64,000 bases of DNA, from NCBI GenBank assembly GCA_934692485.1, contig CAKUTX010000004.1, positions 82,002-146,001 on the forward strand, read 5' to 3'. The position numbers and the translations under genes were made by a program. The notes beneath the pieces are model-generated. The model did not search any database. It saw only the letters and a program-made list of their open reading frames with translations, and was not told the DNA's origin. Source of the stretch: an uncultured Candidatus Melainabacteria bacterium (GTDB lineage: Bacteria; Cyanobacteriota; Vampirovibrionia; Gastranaerophilales; Gastranaerophilaceae). Positions 1 through 9,382 of this stretch are shown here, one piece after another; within the stretch, counting starts at the first letter, position 1, and each line of letters opens with the position of its first letter.

Positions 1-18
1 ACATAAGGCAAAAAAATA

Positions 19-91
19 TGCCGCAACTCGGAATTGAACCAAGGACACAGGGATTTTCAGTCCCTTGCTCTACCAACTGAGCTATTGCGGC
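19..91 (-). tRNA. tRNA-Phe (GAA)
   Basis: Reading the minus strand gives a complete 73-nt cloverleaf: a 7-bp acceptor stem GCCGCAA/TTGCGGC, D arm with AGTTGGTAGAGC, anticodon loop CTGAAAA with anticodon GAA, and T loop GGTTCAATTCC. The discriminator base is A and CCA is not encoded. A T-rich run follows directly, suitable for termination. It lies downstream of infC on the same strand. Confidence 0.97.
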
Positions 92-226
92 ATACTTTTA
101 TTATTTTATTATTTCAATATCTTCGTTTTGTAGGCAATAAAATATCCTTCGGAGTAAATGGTTGCAAATATTCAATTGCCACGTTTTTTATTATACATAC
201 TGAATTTTTAGAGTCAAGTATCTTTT

Positions 227-766
227 TTAATTTGCACTAGGTGCTACGTATAAAGTAACGTTACGACCTTCTAATTTCGGCTTCTTTTCGATTACAACAG
301 GCATGTTTTCCATGTCTTGTACAAATTTGTTAGCCAAATCAAACGCAAGATTTGAATGTTGCATTTCACGGCCTCTTAACATTACTACTATTTTAACTTT
401 ATTACCCTGAGCAATAAATTTTTCAATACTTTTTATTCTTACTTGATAATCATGTGTATCAATTTTGTAACGAATTTTAATTTCTTTTATATCTACGGTA
501 TGTTGTTTTTTCTTTGCTTCTTTAGCCTTTTTCTCCAGTTCATATTTATATTTACCGTAGTTTAATATTTTTGCAACCGGAGGCTCTTGGTTAGGATTAA
601 TTAATACCAAATCCAAATCAGCATCATATGCCATTTGCAAAGCTTTTGAAGTTGCTACAACTCCTTTGTTATCTCCATCCTGATCGATTAAACGAACCTC
701 TTTAGAGCGAATTCTTTCGTTCATAATCGGTTGATTTTTATTATTTCTATTGTCGTTAACTGCTAT
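227..766 (-). CDS. infC: translation initiation factor IF-3, apparent AUA start
   Basis: IF-3 binds the 30S subunit, stops premature 50S joining and proofreads the initiator tRNA. The protein shows the IF-3 N-domain opening (MNERIRSKEVRLIDQDG), the lysine-rich linker and the C-domain with KIRYKIDTHDYQVR and MLRGREMQH. No ATG gives the usual family length: the first inner ATG would cut off the start and the far upstream ATG has no ribosome binding site. An ATA codon at 766-764 has AGGAG (779-775) 8 nt upstream and yields 179 aa, the normal size. IF-3 genes are known for rare start codons that feed autoregulation. No rpmI or rplT follows; the next gene is tRNA-Phe. Confidence 0.9.
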   Translation of the reverse strand: MAVNDNRNNKNQPIMNERIRSKEVRLIDQDGDNKGVVATSKALQMAYDADLDLVLINPNQEPPVAKILNYGKYKYELEKKAKEAKKKQHTVDIKEIKIRYKIDTHDYQVRIKSIEKFIAQGNKVKIVVMLRGREMQHSNLAFDLANKFVQDMENMPVVIEKKPKLEGRNVTLYVAPSAN

Positions 767-999
767 TGTTTTATCTCCTATATTTATATCTACAGCTATA
801 ATATTAGCACAAAATCTGTTTTTTAGCACATTTAAAAAATATTTTTTTGTAACAAAATGTAAAAACAACTTTTCAGAGCCTCATTTGCACTTTTTATAAT
901 ACTTTGCACCTTTTTTTATAAAAATACGTGATTAAAGTTTTTATTAAATATTTCCGATATATAAACCACAAGCCAATAGCAAAATAAAAGGAGTTATGT

Positions 1000-1149
1000 A
1001 TGATTAATGATGTTAAAACAGAAAAGGCACCAGAAGTTATTGTTGACCTGAACAATGGGGAGTATTTGCAGTTTGACGTAACACTGCCCTTACAAATTTT
1101 ATTTGACGATGTTATGACATTTGTCTCTAAAACAGATTTTGAAGAATAA
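1000..1149 (+). CDS. small acidic hypothetical protein, 49 aa
   Basis: A short reading frame (MINDVKTEKAPEVIVDLNNG...) with AAAGGAG 7 nt upstream of its ATG and a rho-independent terminator 8 nt after its stop. It is acidic (many D and E), with no membrane segment or signal peptide. I do not recognise the family. The good ribosome binding site and the terminator argue that it is a real single-gene unit, divergent from infC. The overlapping minus-strand frame over the same stretch lacks these signals. Confidence 0.65.
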   Translation: MINDVKTEKAPEVIVDLNNGEYLQFDVTLPLQILFDDVMTFVSKTDFEE

Positions 1150-1156
1150 CTTTTTA

Positions 1157-1190
1157 AGAGTCGGTTAAAATTATAACCGATTCTTTTTTT
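1157..1190 (+). terminator. rho-independent terminator after the 49-aa gene
   Basis: An 11-bp stem AGAGTCGGTTA/TAACCGATTCT with one G-U pair is followed by seven T. Confidence 0.85.
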
Positions 1191-1267
1191 ATTATTTATG
1201 TATGGTAAAATGTTGGTTTTCATGTAATAATTAATTCATTAGAATTGTATTCACGAGGGATTATTAT

Positions 1268-3385
1268 ATGAAAAAACTTATAAAGTTAATGTGTGTATTA
1301 GTTCTTGGCATGAGTTCGACAGTTCCGTGTTTTGCCGATTTTAAAGAACACTTTGATTTAGGACAACAGTATTTGTCAAATTATCAATATTCAGGAGCAA
1401 TAACTGAATTCAAGAGTGCGTTAAGGATAAATTACCTTGATAATTCTGCAAGAATTGGGCTAATAAATTCTTATTTGGCTCGTGGAACATATTACGCAAA
1501 TACTGATAAAGATTACAAAAAAGCTGCAGACGATTATAGGGCTGCATTGTTTTATCTAATATATTACCCAAATGCTAATCAGGTTAAAAATTCATCACAA
1601 GCAATTGTTCAAGTAACGTCTAATCTTAATCAATGTCTTAATACGATTGCTTTTGACACATCAGCAAAAAACAGATACAATTATGCTAAACAGCTTAGAG
1701 CTGAGGGCAATTTCGCAGCTTCAGCATATGAATTCAACCAAGCTCTTTCCGATACAAGCTTAATAAAAGATAGTTTTCAACAAACCGGCGATATTATGAA
1801 ATTGTTAGGCAATGATAACAAAGCTGCCGAATATTATAGAAAGGCTGTAGCCGTTGCACCAAACGATATTCCTCTAAGATTAGCCTATGCAAAAATGTTA
1901 GACAAACTTGGACAAGAAGACTCCGCGGTAGAAGAATATAACTACATTTTATCTAAAACAACCGACAATAAAGATATTTTATATTCATTAGAAAGAATTT
2001 ATAAAAGGAAATTGGAAGATTCACCAAACGATGCTGCAGTTACAGCTAACTTAGGCGCTATTATGCAGAAAGAAGGAAATTTTGATGAAGCCTTAAGATA
2101 TTATTCAAAATCAGAGTATCTTGACCCGTCAAACACTAACACAAGATTGAATGTTGGTACTTTATATCAGCAAAAAGGCGATTACAAAACCGCCATAACA
2201 GCATACGATTCAATATTAATTCTTAACCCTGATAACGTTCAGGCAAACTTATATAAAGCGCAATCTCTCGCAGCTTCAGGCGATAAAAAAGGTGCTTTGG
2301 CTCTTTATAAAAAAGTTACTCAGCTAGAGCCAGACAATGAAGTTGCGCAAAACGACATGCTTGATATGGTAAAAGAAACTATGACTGTTGCACAGTTTGT
2401 GGATTATATTAAGAAAAACTCCCCTAACAATGCCGCAGATATACTTTACAATTATGCTTTAGACTTGCATAAAAAAGATAAATTAGCAGATGCAATTAAT
2501 GTTTACAATGAAGTCATAAAATTGGACAATTCAAACTCTGAAGCTTATGTTAACTTGGCAGTAGCTCAAGGACAAAACAAAAATATTGATGCTGCATTGG
2601 CAACAATTAATACGGCTAAAACAAAATTTTCAAATAATTCCCAAATTACAGAAACAGAACTTTCTCTAAAAGCTCAAGCGACCGATGAAAAACTCGAAAA
2701 AGCTGCAAATTTCTATAATAACAAAGAATATCAAAATGCGATAAATGAATATTTGAAAATATCTCCTGCAACTGCAGATACAATGTTAGGAATTGCCTCT
2801 GCTTACCAAAACATGAACGAAATTGATAAAGCTATTGACTACTATAAACAAGCATTAAATTTAGCACCTACAAATTCCGATATAGCTTATTATATAGCGG
2901 CTCTTTATGCTGATAAAGAAGATATGCAAAATGCTAAAACATATGCTCAAAAATCTTTATCTCTAAACAAAACTAACAAACAAGCTCAAGAGCTTTTGAG
3001 TGGAATTTCCGAAAACATAAAAGCTCAAAATCTTGATAAAGCAATTAGTTTATTCGATAGCGAAAAATATTCAGAGAGTCTTGAATTACTAAATCAAATT
3101 CTTGCAAACGATAGCAAAAATGCTTATGCTTTGTACTATAGAGGCATGATTTACGATACTCAGAAAAAATATACACTCGCTATTACTGATTACAAAAAAG
3201 CAATTAGCGTAAATCCTGATTTGGCAATTGTTAATTATTTAATCGGTGTGGATTATGATATGCTTGAACAGTATAAAAATGCTACGTCATATTACAAAGC
3301 ATTTACCGCAACTTATGCAGAAGATGACGATTATTTAAAATATGCAAAAACAAGAATAAGTGAGCTCGCACCATATGTCAAATAA
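1268..3385 (+). CDS. exported tetratricopeptide-repeat protein, 705 aa
   Basis: A signal peptide occupies about residues 1-23 (basic start, hydrophobic LMCVLVLGMSS, end near CFADF). The rest is built of about 17 tetratricopeptide-like repeats, visible as repeated A..YY.KA....P signatures, for example DNKAAEYYRKAVAVAPND and IDKAIDYYKQALNLAPTN. Such solenoids scaffold protein complexes; here the likely site is the periplasm or the outer face of the inner membrane. GAGGGA lies 7 nt before the ATG. The next gene, dusB, overlaps its end by 11 nt, so the two are co-transcribed, but I see no functional link. The exact partner is unknown. Confidence 0.9.
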   Translation: MKKLIKLMCVLVLGMSSTVPCFADFKEHFDLGQQYLSNYQYSGAITEFKSALRINYLDNSARIGLINSYLARGTYYANTDKDYKKAADDYRAALFYLIYYPNANQVKNSSQAIVQVTSNLNQCLNTIAFDTSAKNRYNYAKQLRAEGNFAASAYEFNQALSDTSLIKDSFQQTGDIMKLLGNDNKAAEYYRKAVAVAPNDIPLRLAYAKMLDKLGQEDSAVEEYNYILSKTTDNKDILYSLERIYKRKLEDSPNDAAVTANLGAIMQKEGNFDEALRYYSKSEYLDPSNTNTRLNVGTLYQQKGDYKTAITAYDSILILNPDNVQANLYKAQSLAASGDKKGALALYKKVTQLEPDNEVAQNDMLDMVKETMTVAQFVDYIKKNSPNNAADILYNYALDLHKKDKLADAINVYNEVIKLDNSNSEAYVNLAVAQGQNKNIDAALATINTAKTKFSNNSQITETELSLKAQATDEKLEKAANFYNNKEYQNAINEYLKISPATADTMLGIASAYQNMNEIDKAIDYYKQALNLAPTNSDIAYYIAALYADKEDMQNAKTYAQKSLSLNKTNKQAQELLSGISENIKAQNLDKAISLFDSEKYSESLELLNQILANDSKNAYALYYRGMIYDTQKKYTLAITDYKKAISVNPDLAIVNYLIGVDYDMLEQYKNATSYYKAFTATYAEDDDYLKYAKTRISELAPYVK

Positions 3386-4352
3386 TGCCGTTAATTCATT
3401 AATACAAGCAAAAGTTTCCCTTGCACCTATGGCAGGAATAACAGATTATGTTTTAAGGACACTAGTTCGAAAATATTCGAAAAATGCACTTTTAACTACA
3501 GAAATGATTAGCTCTGAATATTTAGCTCAGACTCTAAATGGCCGCAGCGGTATTGAAATTCTAAAAAGAGATGAAAATCATTCCCCAATTTCTTATCAAA
3601 TAAGTGGACATAAACCTCATATGATGAATGAAGCGGCAAAATTTTTAACAAAATATGCAGATATGATTGACATAAATATGGGCTGCCCTGTAAAAAAAGT
3701 TGTTGGCGGTCAAGATGGAGCTGCTTTGATGCGCAATCCTGAGCTTGCCGCAGAGTTAGTTAAGGCTGTAAAAGATGGTACGAATAAACCGGTCAGCGTT
3801 AAGTTTAGACTTGGTTATACTGTTGATGAAATGAATTACGTTGAGTTTGGGCAACAAATGCAAGATGCCGGAGCTGATTTTATTACGATACATGCCAGAA
3901 CGCGTTCTCAAATGTATACAGGGCACGCTGATTGGGCAAAAATAAAGTTATTAAAAGATAACATTGATATTCCTGTTTTTGCCAACGGAGATATTACAAC
4001 TATTGAGGATGCAATAAATTGTTTGGAATTATCTGGGGCTGACGGGGTTGCAATAGGTAGAGGCGCAATTGGAGATCCTACATTAATTGCAAGAATTGAA
4101 CATTATTTACAAACAGGCGAAAAACTTCCTGTACCACCAATAGAAGATCGTGTTCAGATGTTAATTTTTCACTTAAATGAAGAAATAAAACTCCGCGGAG
4201 AAAAAGTTGCCATAAAATTTATGCGAAAATTTTATCCGTACTACTTGGCAGGGTTTAAAAATGCGAAACTTCTTCGCGCTCAACTTGTTGTAGAAGAAGA
4301 TTATGATAAAATAATTAATTTATTAAACAGCTTAAACTTTGTTAATATATAG
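3375..4352 (+). CDS. dusB: tRNA-dihydrouridine synthase, DusB-like
   Basis: An FMN-dependent enzyme that reduces specific uridines in tRNA to dihydrouridine with NADPH. Family motifs are in order: APMAGITDYVLR near the start, DINMGCPVKKVVGGQDGAAL with the catalytic cysteine, VSVKFRLGY, ITIHARTRSQMYTGHADW and the C-terminal FMN phosphate site GADGVAIGRGAIGDP. At 325 aa it has normal length. I prefer the ATG at 3375, overlapping the stop of the TPR gene by 11 nt; a GTG at 3360 is an alternative giving five more residues. The overlap implies translational coupling. Confidence 0.93.
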   Translation: MSNNAVNSLIQAKVSLAPMAGITDYVLRTLVRKYSKNALLTTEMISSEYLAQTLNGRSGIEILKRDENHSPISYQISGHKPHMMNEAAKFLTKYADMIDINMGCPVKKVVGGQDGAALMRNPELAAELVKAVKDGTNKPVSVKFRLGYTVDEMNYVEFGQQMQDAGADFITIHARTRSQMYTGHADWAKIKLLKDNIDIPVFANGDITTIEDAINCLELSGADGVAIGRGAIGDPTLIARIEHYLQTGEKLPVPPIEDRVQMLIFHLNEEIKLRGEKVAIKFMRKFYPYYLAGFKNAKLLRAQLVVEEDYDKIINLLNSLNFVNI

Positions 4353-4413
4353 CATAAAAAAAGCAATAAAAAATGTTCACACACTTTTTAGGGATTGAAA
4401 AGGAGAATAGAAA

Positions 4414-4782
4414 ATGCCAGTAGGTATAAAATTAATAGACAAAACTTCAACATTTAATTCACATTTGGTTAAAGGATTAAATGTAAAAATCAGCAACTAT
4501 AATTTTGTTAATTCAAATATCCAAAAAATAGAATCCAGCGTTATTAGGGACAGTTCGGGAGTAATTGCAGAATTTTCTTCAGAAAAAATGGATAATGGAA
4601 ACAGATTTGAAGTATATAAACAAGGAGGAAATGTTTTGAAAGTTTTGAAAAATAAATTTGGAGAAATATTATCTTTCAAATTTAATGGAAGTAAAAATAC
4701 TCAAGTTCTAACACCCGAAAATATTATTGAAAATACTAAAAACGATTTCCTAGTAAAATTGAAAAGTGTTATTGAACGTTAA
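4414..4782 (+). CDS. hypothetical protein, 122 aa
   Basis: Starts MPVGIKLIDKTSTFNSHLV and has AAAGGAG about 9 nt upstream of the ATG. The predicted product is small, rich in N, K and S, without signal peptide or membrane helix. A two-part beta-strand pattern is suggested by alternating hydrophobic residues (VLKVLKNKFGEILSFKFNG). I do not recognise a family. It follows dusB by 61 nt and faces the VWA gene tail to tail. Confidence 0.7.
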   Translation: MPVGIKLIDKTSTFNSHLVKGLNVKISNYNFVNSNIQKIESSVIRDSSGVIAEFSSEKMDNGNRFEVYKQGGNVLKVLKNKFGEILSFKFNGSKNTQVLTPENIIENTKNDFLVKLKSVIER

Positions 4783-4806
4783 TTTGTTATTAAATCAATA
4801 ATATAA

Positions 4807-5514
4807 TCAGTTTTCTATTATTTTTGCTTCAACCTCTTTTACCCTATTGATGCTATTGTTAAGACTTTTTGCCAAATCAGCGGCAGTTTTTGCGTTAAAG
4901 AACTTTCCGCTTGTTACCATCGAAGTGCATTCAAGTTGCGCCAAATCGTCTTCATCATCAACGTTAAAGGCAATTACATCAATAAGTATATCTTTTCTGT
5001 ATTTTATTAACTCCATCACAAATTCGCATGGACTTATATCACAATTTTCACCCCCATCCGTTAATAAAATAATATGTTTTTTCCCAGCAAACCCAAGAAA
5101 ATCATATTTTATAGCTTGCTTAAGAGAATATGTTATAGGAGTCATCCCTCTCGGTTTTATATTTAATAATGAATTTCCAATGCTTATTCCATTATTTTGC
5201 ATTATCGGCGATACAAGTGTAGAAGCTCTGCACGCTTCAAATGCCGTAAAGCCCATTTTATGACCATAAACCCTTAGTCCTACAGAAATACTCGGACTTA
5301 AATTTGCAAGAATTTTTTTCATGGTTTTTACCATTAAATCAACTTTTCTTTCGCCTTCCAAATATTCAGACATACTGTTCGAAAAATCTAAAATAAACAA
5401 AACTCTTTCATTCTCATCTAAATTTGGGGTAGCACCTCCACGGTAAATATTATAGTTTTCCGCAAAAACAGGTAAATTTATTAAAATTAATAATATTATT
5501 ATAAATCTCAACAT
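4807..5514 (-). CDS. secreted von Willebrand factor A domain protein
   Basis: A signal peptide (residues 1-18, LRFIIILLILINLPVFA) precedes one VWA domain. The metal-ion-dependent adhesion site is complete: DFSNS (D-x-S-x-S) near residue 43, the threonine in GMTPITYSL and the aspartate in LLTDGGENC. Such domains bind protein ligands through a divalent cation. At 235 aa there is little beyond the VWA fold and a short helical tail. The protein is probably periplasmic or surface exposed. It stands alone between converging genes, so its partner cannot be deduced. Confidence 0.88.
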   Translation of the reverse strand: MLRFIIILLILINLPVFAENYNIYRGGATPNLDENERVLFILDFSNSMSEYLEGERKVDLMVKTMKKILANLSPSISVGLRVYGHKMGFTAFEACRASTLVSPIMQNNGISIGNSLLNIKPRGMTPITYSLKQAIKYDFLGFAGKKHIILLTDGGENCDISPCEFVMELIKYRKDILIDVIAFNVDDEDDLAQLECTSMVTSGKFFNAKTAADLAKSLNNSINRVKEVEAKIIEN

Positions 5515-5681
5515 ACTTGCATTTTATAAAGAATATTTTTTATTCACCTCTCACGATTTACTATACCTATTTGACGATTATTTTTGCTTGCAATATTATA
5601 ATTATTAGTTGAAACTATATCACTGTCGCATTGTTACAAAATCGTTAAAGACAGAGGATAGGAAAAGGAAATATCGAAATT

Positions 5682-6917
5682 ATGAATAGCAAAGAAATTA
5701 TAAAACAAGCAGAAAAAAGTTTACAAAAAGAATTTGAACAAATTGAAGATATAAGAGATTATAATCAAGAAAAAGTTTTGAATGCTTTTATTGAAAATAA
5801 GGTCGCTCCAGAACATTTTTACACCGTTTCAGGATACGGGCACGACGACTTGGGTCGTGAAGTACTAGATAAAGTATTTGCAGACGTATTTAAGGCAGAA
5901 AAAGCTCTTGTCAGAATTCATTTCGCCTCAGGGACTCATACTTTAGCTTGTTGTTTGTTTGGAAATTTAAAATCCGGAGATAAACTTGTTTCTGTAGCCG
6001 GCGCTCCATATGATACAATGCAAGAAGTTATCGGGACTGCGGGAGATGAAGAAACAAAACGAAGTTCATTAATCGGACACGGGGTTTTGTACGATGAAGT
6101 TCCTTTAAAAAATGAAATGGAAATTGATTTCGAAAAACTCGACGAAATGATTGATGAAACAGTTACTATGGTTTTAATTCAACGTTCAAAAGGCTATTCA
6201 ACAAGAAAATCGCTTTCTCTTGAGACAATTGAGAAAATTTGCAATATTGTTAAAAAGAACAATCCTGACTGCATCTGTTTTGTTGACAATTGCTATGGAG
6301 AATTTGTCGATACAAAAGAACCATTAGAAGTTGGGGCAGATTTAATCGGAGGTTCTTTAATCAAAAATCCTGGTGGCGGAATTGTAGAAGCAGGCGGATA
6401 CGTTGCAGGAAAAGCGTTATATGTAGATAGAACTGCAAACAGACTTACAGCACCAGGAATTGGCTCTGAAGGTGGTGCAATGTTTAATCAACACCGACTT
6501 ATTTTTCAAGGATTGTTTATGGCTCCATCTGTTGTTTGTGATGCCGTCAAAGGGGCTGTACTTGCTGCTAAAATTTTTGATGAAATAGGTTATGACAGCG
6601 CACCAAAATATTTTGAAAAACGTACAGATATTATTCAAAACATAACTTTTGGTTCTGCAGAACCATTGGAACATTTTTGTCAGACAATACAGCAATTATC
6701 TCCAGTTAATGGCTATGTAACACCAATTCCTGAGTATGTTCCCGGATATGAAGATAAAATTATCATGGCAGGTGGGACATTTATCGAAGGTTCTACAATT
6801 GAATTATCTGCAGATGGCCCTTTAAGAGCGCCGTATACTGCTTATATGCAAGGTGGCTTAACCTATGCTCATGTAAAAATAGCGTTGGCTAAAATCTTAG
6901 AAAAAGTTATAAAATAG
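5682..6917 (+). CDS. PLP-dependent methionine gamma-lyase family protein (Alum_res type)
   Basis: A 411-aa fold-type I PLP enzyme of the family once labelled aluminium resistance protein and now grouped with methionine gamma-lyase-like Cys/Met metabolism enzymes. Visible signatures are GYGHDDLGR near residue 50, HFASGTHTLACCLFG, the aspartate in CFVDNCYGEF and the probable PLP lysine in GGSLIKNPGGG (about residue 230), followed by EAGGYVAG. These proteins are common in Cyanobacteria and Firmicutes. The true substrate is not known from sequence. A purine-rich AAGGAAA lies about 11 nt before the ATG, rather far for a ribosome binding site. Confidence 0.85.
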   Translation: MNSKEIIKQAEKSLQKEFEQIEDIRDYNQEKVLNAFIENKVAPEHFYTVSGYGHDDLGREVLDKVFADVFKAEKALVRIHFASGTHTLACCLFGNLKSGDKLVSVAGAPYDTMQEVIGTAGDEETKRSSLIGHGVLYDEVPLKNEMEIDFEKLDEMIDETVTMVLIQRSKGYSTRKSLSLETIEKICNIVKKNNPDCICFVDNCYGEFVDTKEPLEVGADLIGGSLIKNPGGGIVEAGGYVAGKALYVDRTANRLTAPGIGSEGGAMFNQHRLIFQGLFMAPSVVCDAVKGAVLAAKIFDEIGYDSAPKYFEKRTDIIQNITFGSAEPLEHFCQTIQQLSPVNGYVTPIPEYVPGYEDKIIMAGGTFIEGSTIELSADGPLRAPYTAYMQGGLTYAHVKIALAKILEKVIK

Positions 6918-6928
6918 TTCTATCTAAT

Positions 6929-7321
6929 CTAAATTTTTTCATTGCTTTTGTTTTGTTTTGATTTTTTGTCTTTCCACTTGATTGCAAAATAGATTTGTTC
7001 ACCCATGGTATTCATTGCTTTTTGAGTCATTTCGCGGTCTGAAGTTTTAGGCAAATTAGTCTTTTTATTTTCTTTCTTCTTATTTTGTATTCTTTCTTGT
7101 TCCCCCTTTGTTACAAGTAAAAATTTATTACTAACAGCAGGTTCCTGTTTCGCTTTTTCTAATTCTATTTTACGTAAAGTGTTTTTATCTGTGGATTTAT
7201 TTCCAGTCGGAATAATTCCGTATAGCCTTAAACGTCTGGCAATTTCTGCCAGTTCCGGATCCATTCCGGAAGAACAAGCTCCTGAAAAAGAAGAAAATCC
7301 ACCTATTCCGTTTATTGCCAT
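6929..7321 (-). CDS. hypothetical protein, 130 aa, lysine-rich
   Basis: Starts MAINGIGGFSSFSGACSSGM, followed by a helical segment (DPELAEIARRLRLYGIIPTG) and a long charged tail rich in K and E. It has no signal peptide or membrane helix and no recognised domain. GGAG lies close to the ATG on the minus strand. A glycine/serine/phenylalanine-rich start of this sort recurs in other unknown proteins of this window, so it may be a lineage-specific class. It converges on the PLP enzyme with an 11-nt gap. Confidence 0.65.
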   Translation of the reverse strand: MAINGIGGFSSFSGACSSGMDPELAEIARRLRLYGIIPTGNKSTDKNTLRKIELEKAKQEPAVSNKFLLVTKGEQERIQNKKKENKKTNLPKTSDREMTQKAMNTMGEQIYFAIKWKDKKSKQNKSNEKI

Positions 7322-7587
7322 AATAATTACACTACTCCTTTGTAAAATATTACGGTTAATTAAGTATAATTCTTCAAAAATAATATGCTTTTTGTTATAT
7401 TTCTTAACCTGTTATTGAGAAATGTAAACTTTTTTAAAGTGCCGGATAACCACTTATAACTAATTCTTAAGGATTAGTCTATATTTTTTTTACAGAATAA
7501 TTCCAAACTTTGATTTTTGTGATATGCTGTAGTCATACCCCTTTGGGTGGAAATAGTTTACATAGTATAAGAAGAGGAAGGTTAAAT

Positions 7588-9279
7588 ATGTCATTACCAA
7601 ATGTAGCATATTTCTCAATGGAAATCGCTTTAGATCAATCTTTAAAAATCTATTCAGGCGGTTTAGGATTTTTGGCAGGTTCTCATATGTTATCTGCTGG
7701 TTATTTACAAATGCCGATGGTCGGTGTAACAATGTTGTGGTCTTATGGTTATTATGATCAAAGAATTGCACAAGATGGTCAAGTTGAAGTTGCTTATATT
7801 AGAAAATATTATGATTTCTTAAAAGACACAGGCGCTATGACAGAAGTTGACATTTTCGGTGAAAAAGTTAAAGTTAAAGCTTATTTAGTTGAACCTGAAT
7901 TATTTGGTTCTTGCCCTGTATATCTTTTAACAACTGATATTGAAGGAAACAGTGATTGGGCAAAGAGCATTTCTCACAAACTTTATGACGGAAATGAAAA
8001 AATCAGAATTGCTCAAGAAACAGTTTTAGGTATTGCCGGTGTAAGAATTTTACAACAAATCGGATATAATTTTGACGTTGTTCACATGAATGAAGGTCAC
8101 GCACTTCCGGCTGCTTTTGAATTATTAAGACAATATGGCGGAAACTTAGAAGAAGTTAAAAAGAAAACTGTCTTTACAACTCACACTCCTGTTGCTGCCG
8201 GTAACGAAGTTCACTGGGTTGACACATTGATGGATGGCGGATTTTTTGCTGGATGTTCAAGAGAAACAGCTGTTCAACTAGGTGGCGAAAACTTCTCATT
8301 AACTGTTGCAGCATTGAGAATGTCTAGACTTGCTAACGCTGTATCTCAACTTCACGGGCTTGTTTCTAATAAAATGTGGGAATGGGTTGACGGAAGATGT
8401 CCGATTAGAGCTATCACTAACGCTGTAAATCTTCACTACTGGCAAGATGACAGAATTAAAAAAGCTGATACTGCTGACAAACTTCTTGCTGTTAAACGTG
8501 AAATGAAAGAAGAATTGTTCGAATACGTTGCAAACGTTGCAGGTAAAAGATTTGACCCAGATGTTTTGACTATTACATGGGCTAGAAGATTTGCTGATTA
8601 CAAACGTGCTTGGTTAATTCTTATGGATAAAGATAGAATTAATAAACTTCTTGATGAAAACAAAATTCAAATTATCTTTGCTGGCAAATTCCATCCAGAT
8701 GACGTTATGGGCAAAGAAATGTTTAATAAATTGCTTAACCGCTCTCACAGCTTGAAAAATGTAGTTGTGTTACCTGGCTATGAACTAGAATTATCTGGCA
8801 TGCTAAAACGCGGTTCTGACATTTGGTTAAACACACCATTAAGACCATTCGAAGCATCAGGAACATCAGGTATGTCAGCAAATGCTAATGGTGCACTTCA
8901 CCTATCTACATTTGATGGATGGACTGTTGAAGGAACATTTAACGGCATTAACGGCTATACTATTGAATACCCTGAACTTGATGATGAAATGCCTTGGGAA
9001 GAACGTCATTGGAAAGATCATGAATGCATGATGAATATTATTGAAAATGAAATCATTCCAACATACTATGAAAATAAACAAGAATGGGCAAGAATGATGC
9101 GTCAAGCAATCAGAACATCTGAAGCTTATTTCAACTCAGATCGTATGGTTGTTGAATATTACAACAGATTGTATAAGCCAATCGCACACAATGATTCAAG
9201 CTCTGGAGAAAAGAAGAAAGAAATGAATATTTCTGAAACTCCTACGTTTGATGCTTGGACATTCGCGAATATCAAATAA
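7588..9279 (+). CDS. GT35 alpha-glucan phosphorylase-like protein without the PLP lysine
   Basis: The 563-aa protein resembles short alpha-glucan phosphorylases (GT35): IYSGGLGFLAGSHMLSA near the start, VHMNEGHALPAAFELL, VFTTHTPVAAGNE, ITNAVNLHYW and TITWARRFADYKRAWL. The cofactor motif is altered: classical enzymes have GTSGMK or GTGNMK with the lysine that binds pyridoxal phosphate, while this one reads EASGTSGMSANANG, with Ser430 there. Because the cofactor phosphate is the acid catalyst in GT35, phosphorolysis is doubtful and another glycosyl transfer role is possible. The ATG at 7588 is chosen for the AGAGGAAGG just upstream and for family length. A terminator follows. Confidence 0.82.
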   Translation: MSLPNVAYFSMEIALDQSLKIYSGGLGFLAGSHMLSAGYLQMPMVGVTMLWSYGYYDQRIAQDGQVEVAYIRKYYDFLKDTGAMTEVDIFGEKVKVKAYLVEPELFGSCPVYLLTTDIEGNSDWAKSISHKLYDGNEKIRIAQETVLGIAGVRILQQIGYNFDVVHMNEGHALPAAFELLRQYGGNLEEVKKKTVFTTHTPVAAGNEVHWVDTLMDGGFFAGCSRETAVQLGGENFSLTVAALRMSRLANAVSQLHGLVSNKMWEWVDGRCPIRAITNAVNLHYWQDDRIKKADTADKLLAVKREMKEELFEYVANVAGKRFDPDVLTITWARRFADYKRAWLILMDKDRINKLLDENKIQIIFAGKFHPDDVMGKEMFNKLLNRSHSLKNVVVLPGYELELSGMLKRGSDIWLNTPLRPFEASGTSGMSANANGALHLSTFDGWTVEGTFNGINGYTIEYPELDDEMPWEERHWKDHECMMNIIENEIIPTYYENKQEWARMMRQAIRTSEAYFNSDRMVVEYYNRLYKPIAHNDSSSGEKKKEMNISETPTFDAWTFANIK

Positions 9280-9303
9280 AATATTCAATAATAGCATAAG
9301 GTT

Positions 9304-9337
9304 AAAGAGGTATAGATAAAGTCTATACCTCTTTTTT
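9304..9337 (+). terminator. rho-independent terminator after the GT35-like gene
   Basis: A 13-bp perfect stem AAAGAGGTATAGA/TCTATACCTCTTT with a 5-nt loop runs into six T. It works for the plus strand and could also serve recR on the minus strand less well. Confidence 0.88.
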
Positions 9338-9382
9338 GTCTGCATACTCCAAGAGGAGGACGGAGCATGAGATGAACTCTTA

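Noticed and set aside
894-1223. A 109-codon minus-strand frame
   Set aside because: It overlaps the better-supported 49-aa plus-strand gene and its terminator, has no ribosome binding site and a low-complexity product.
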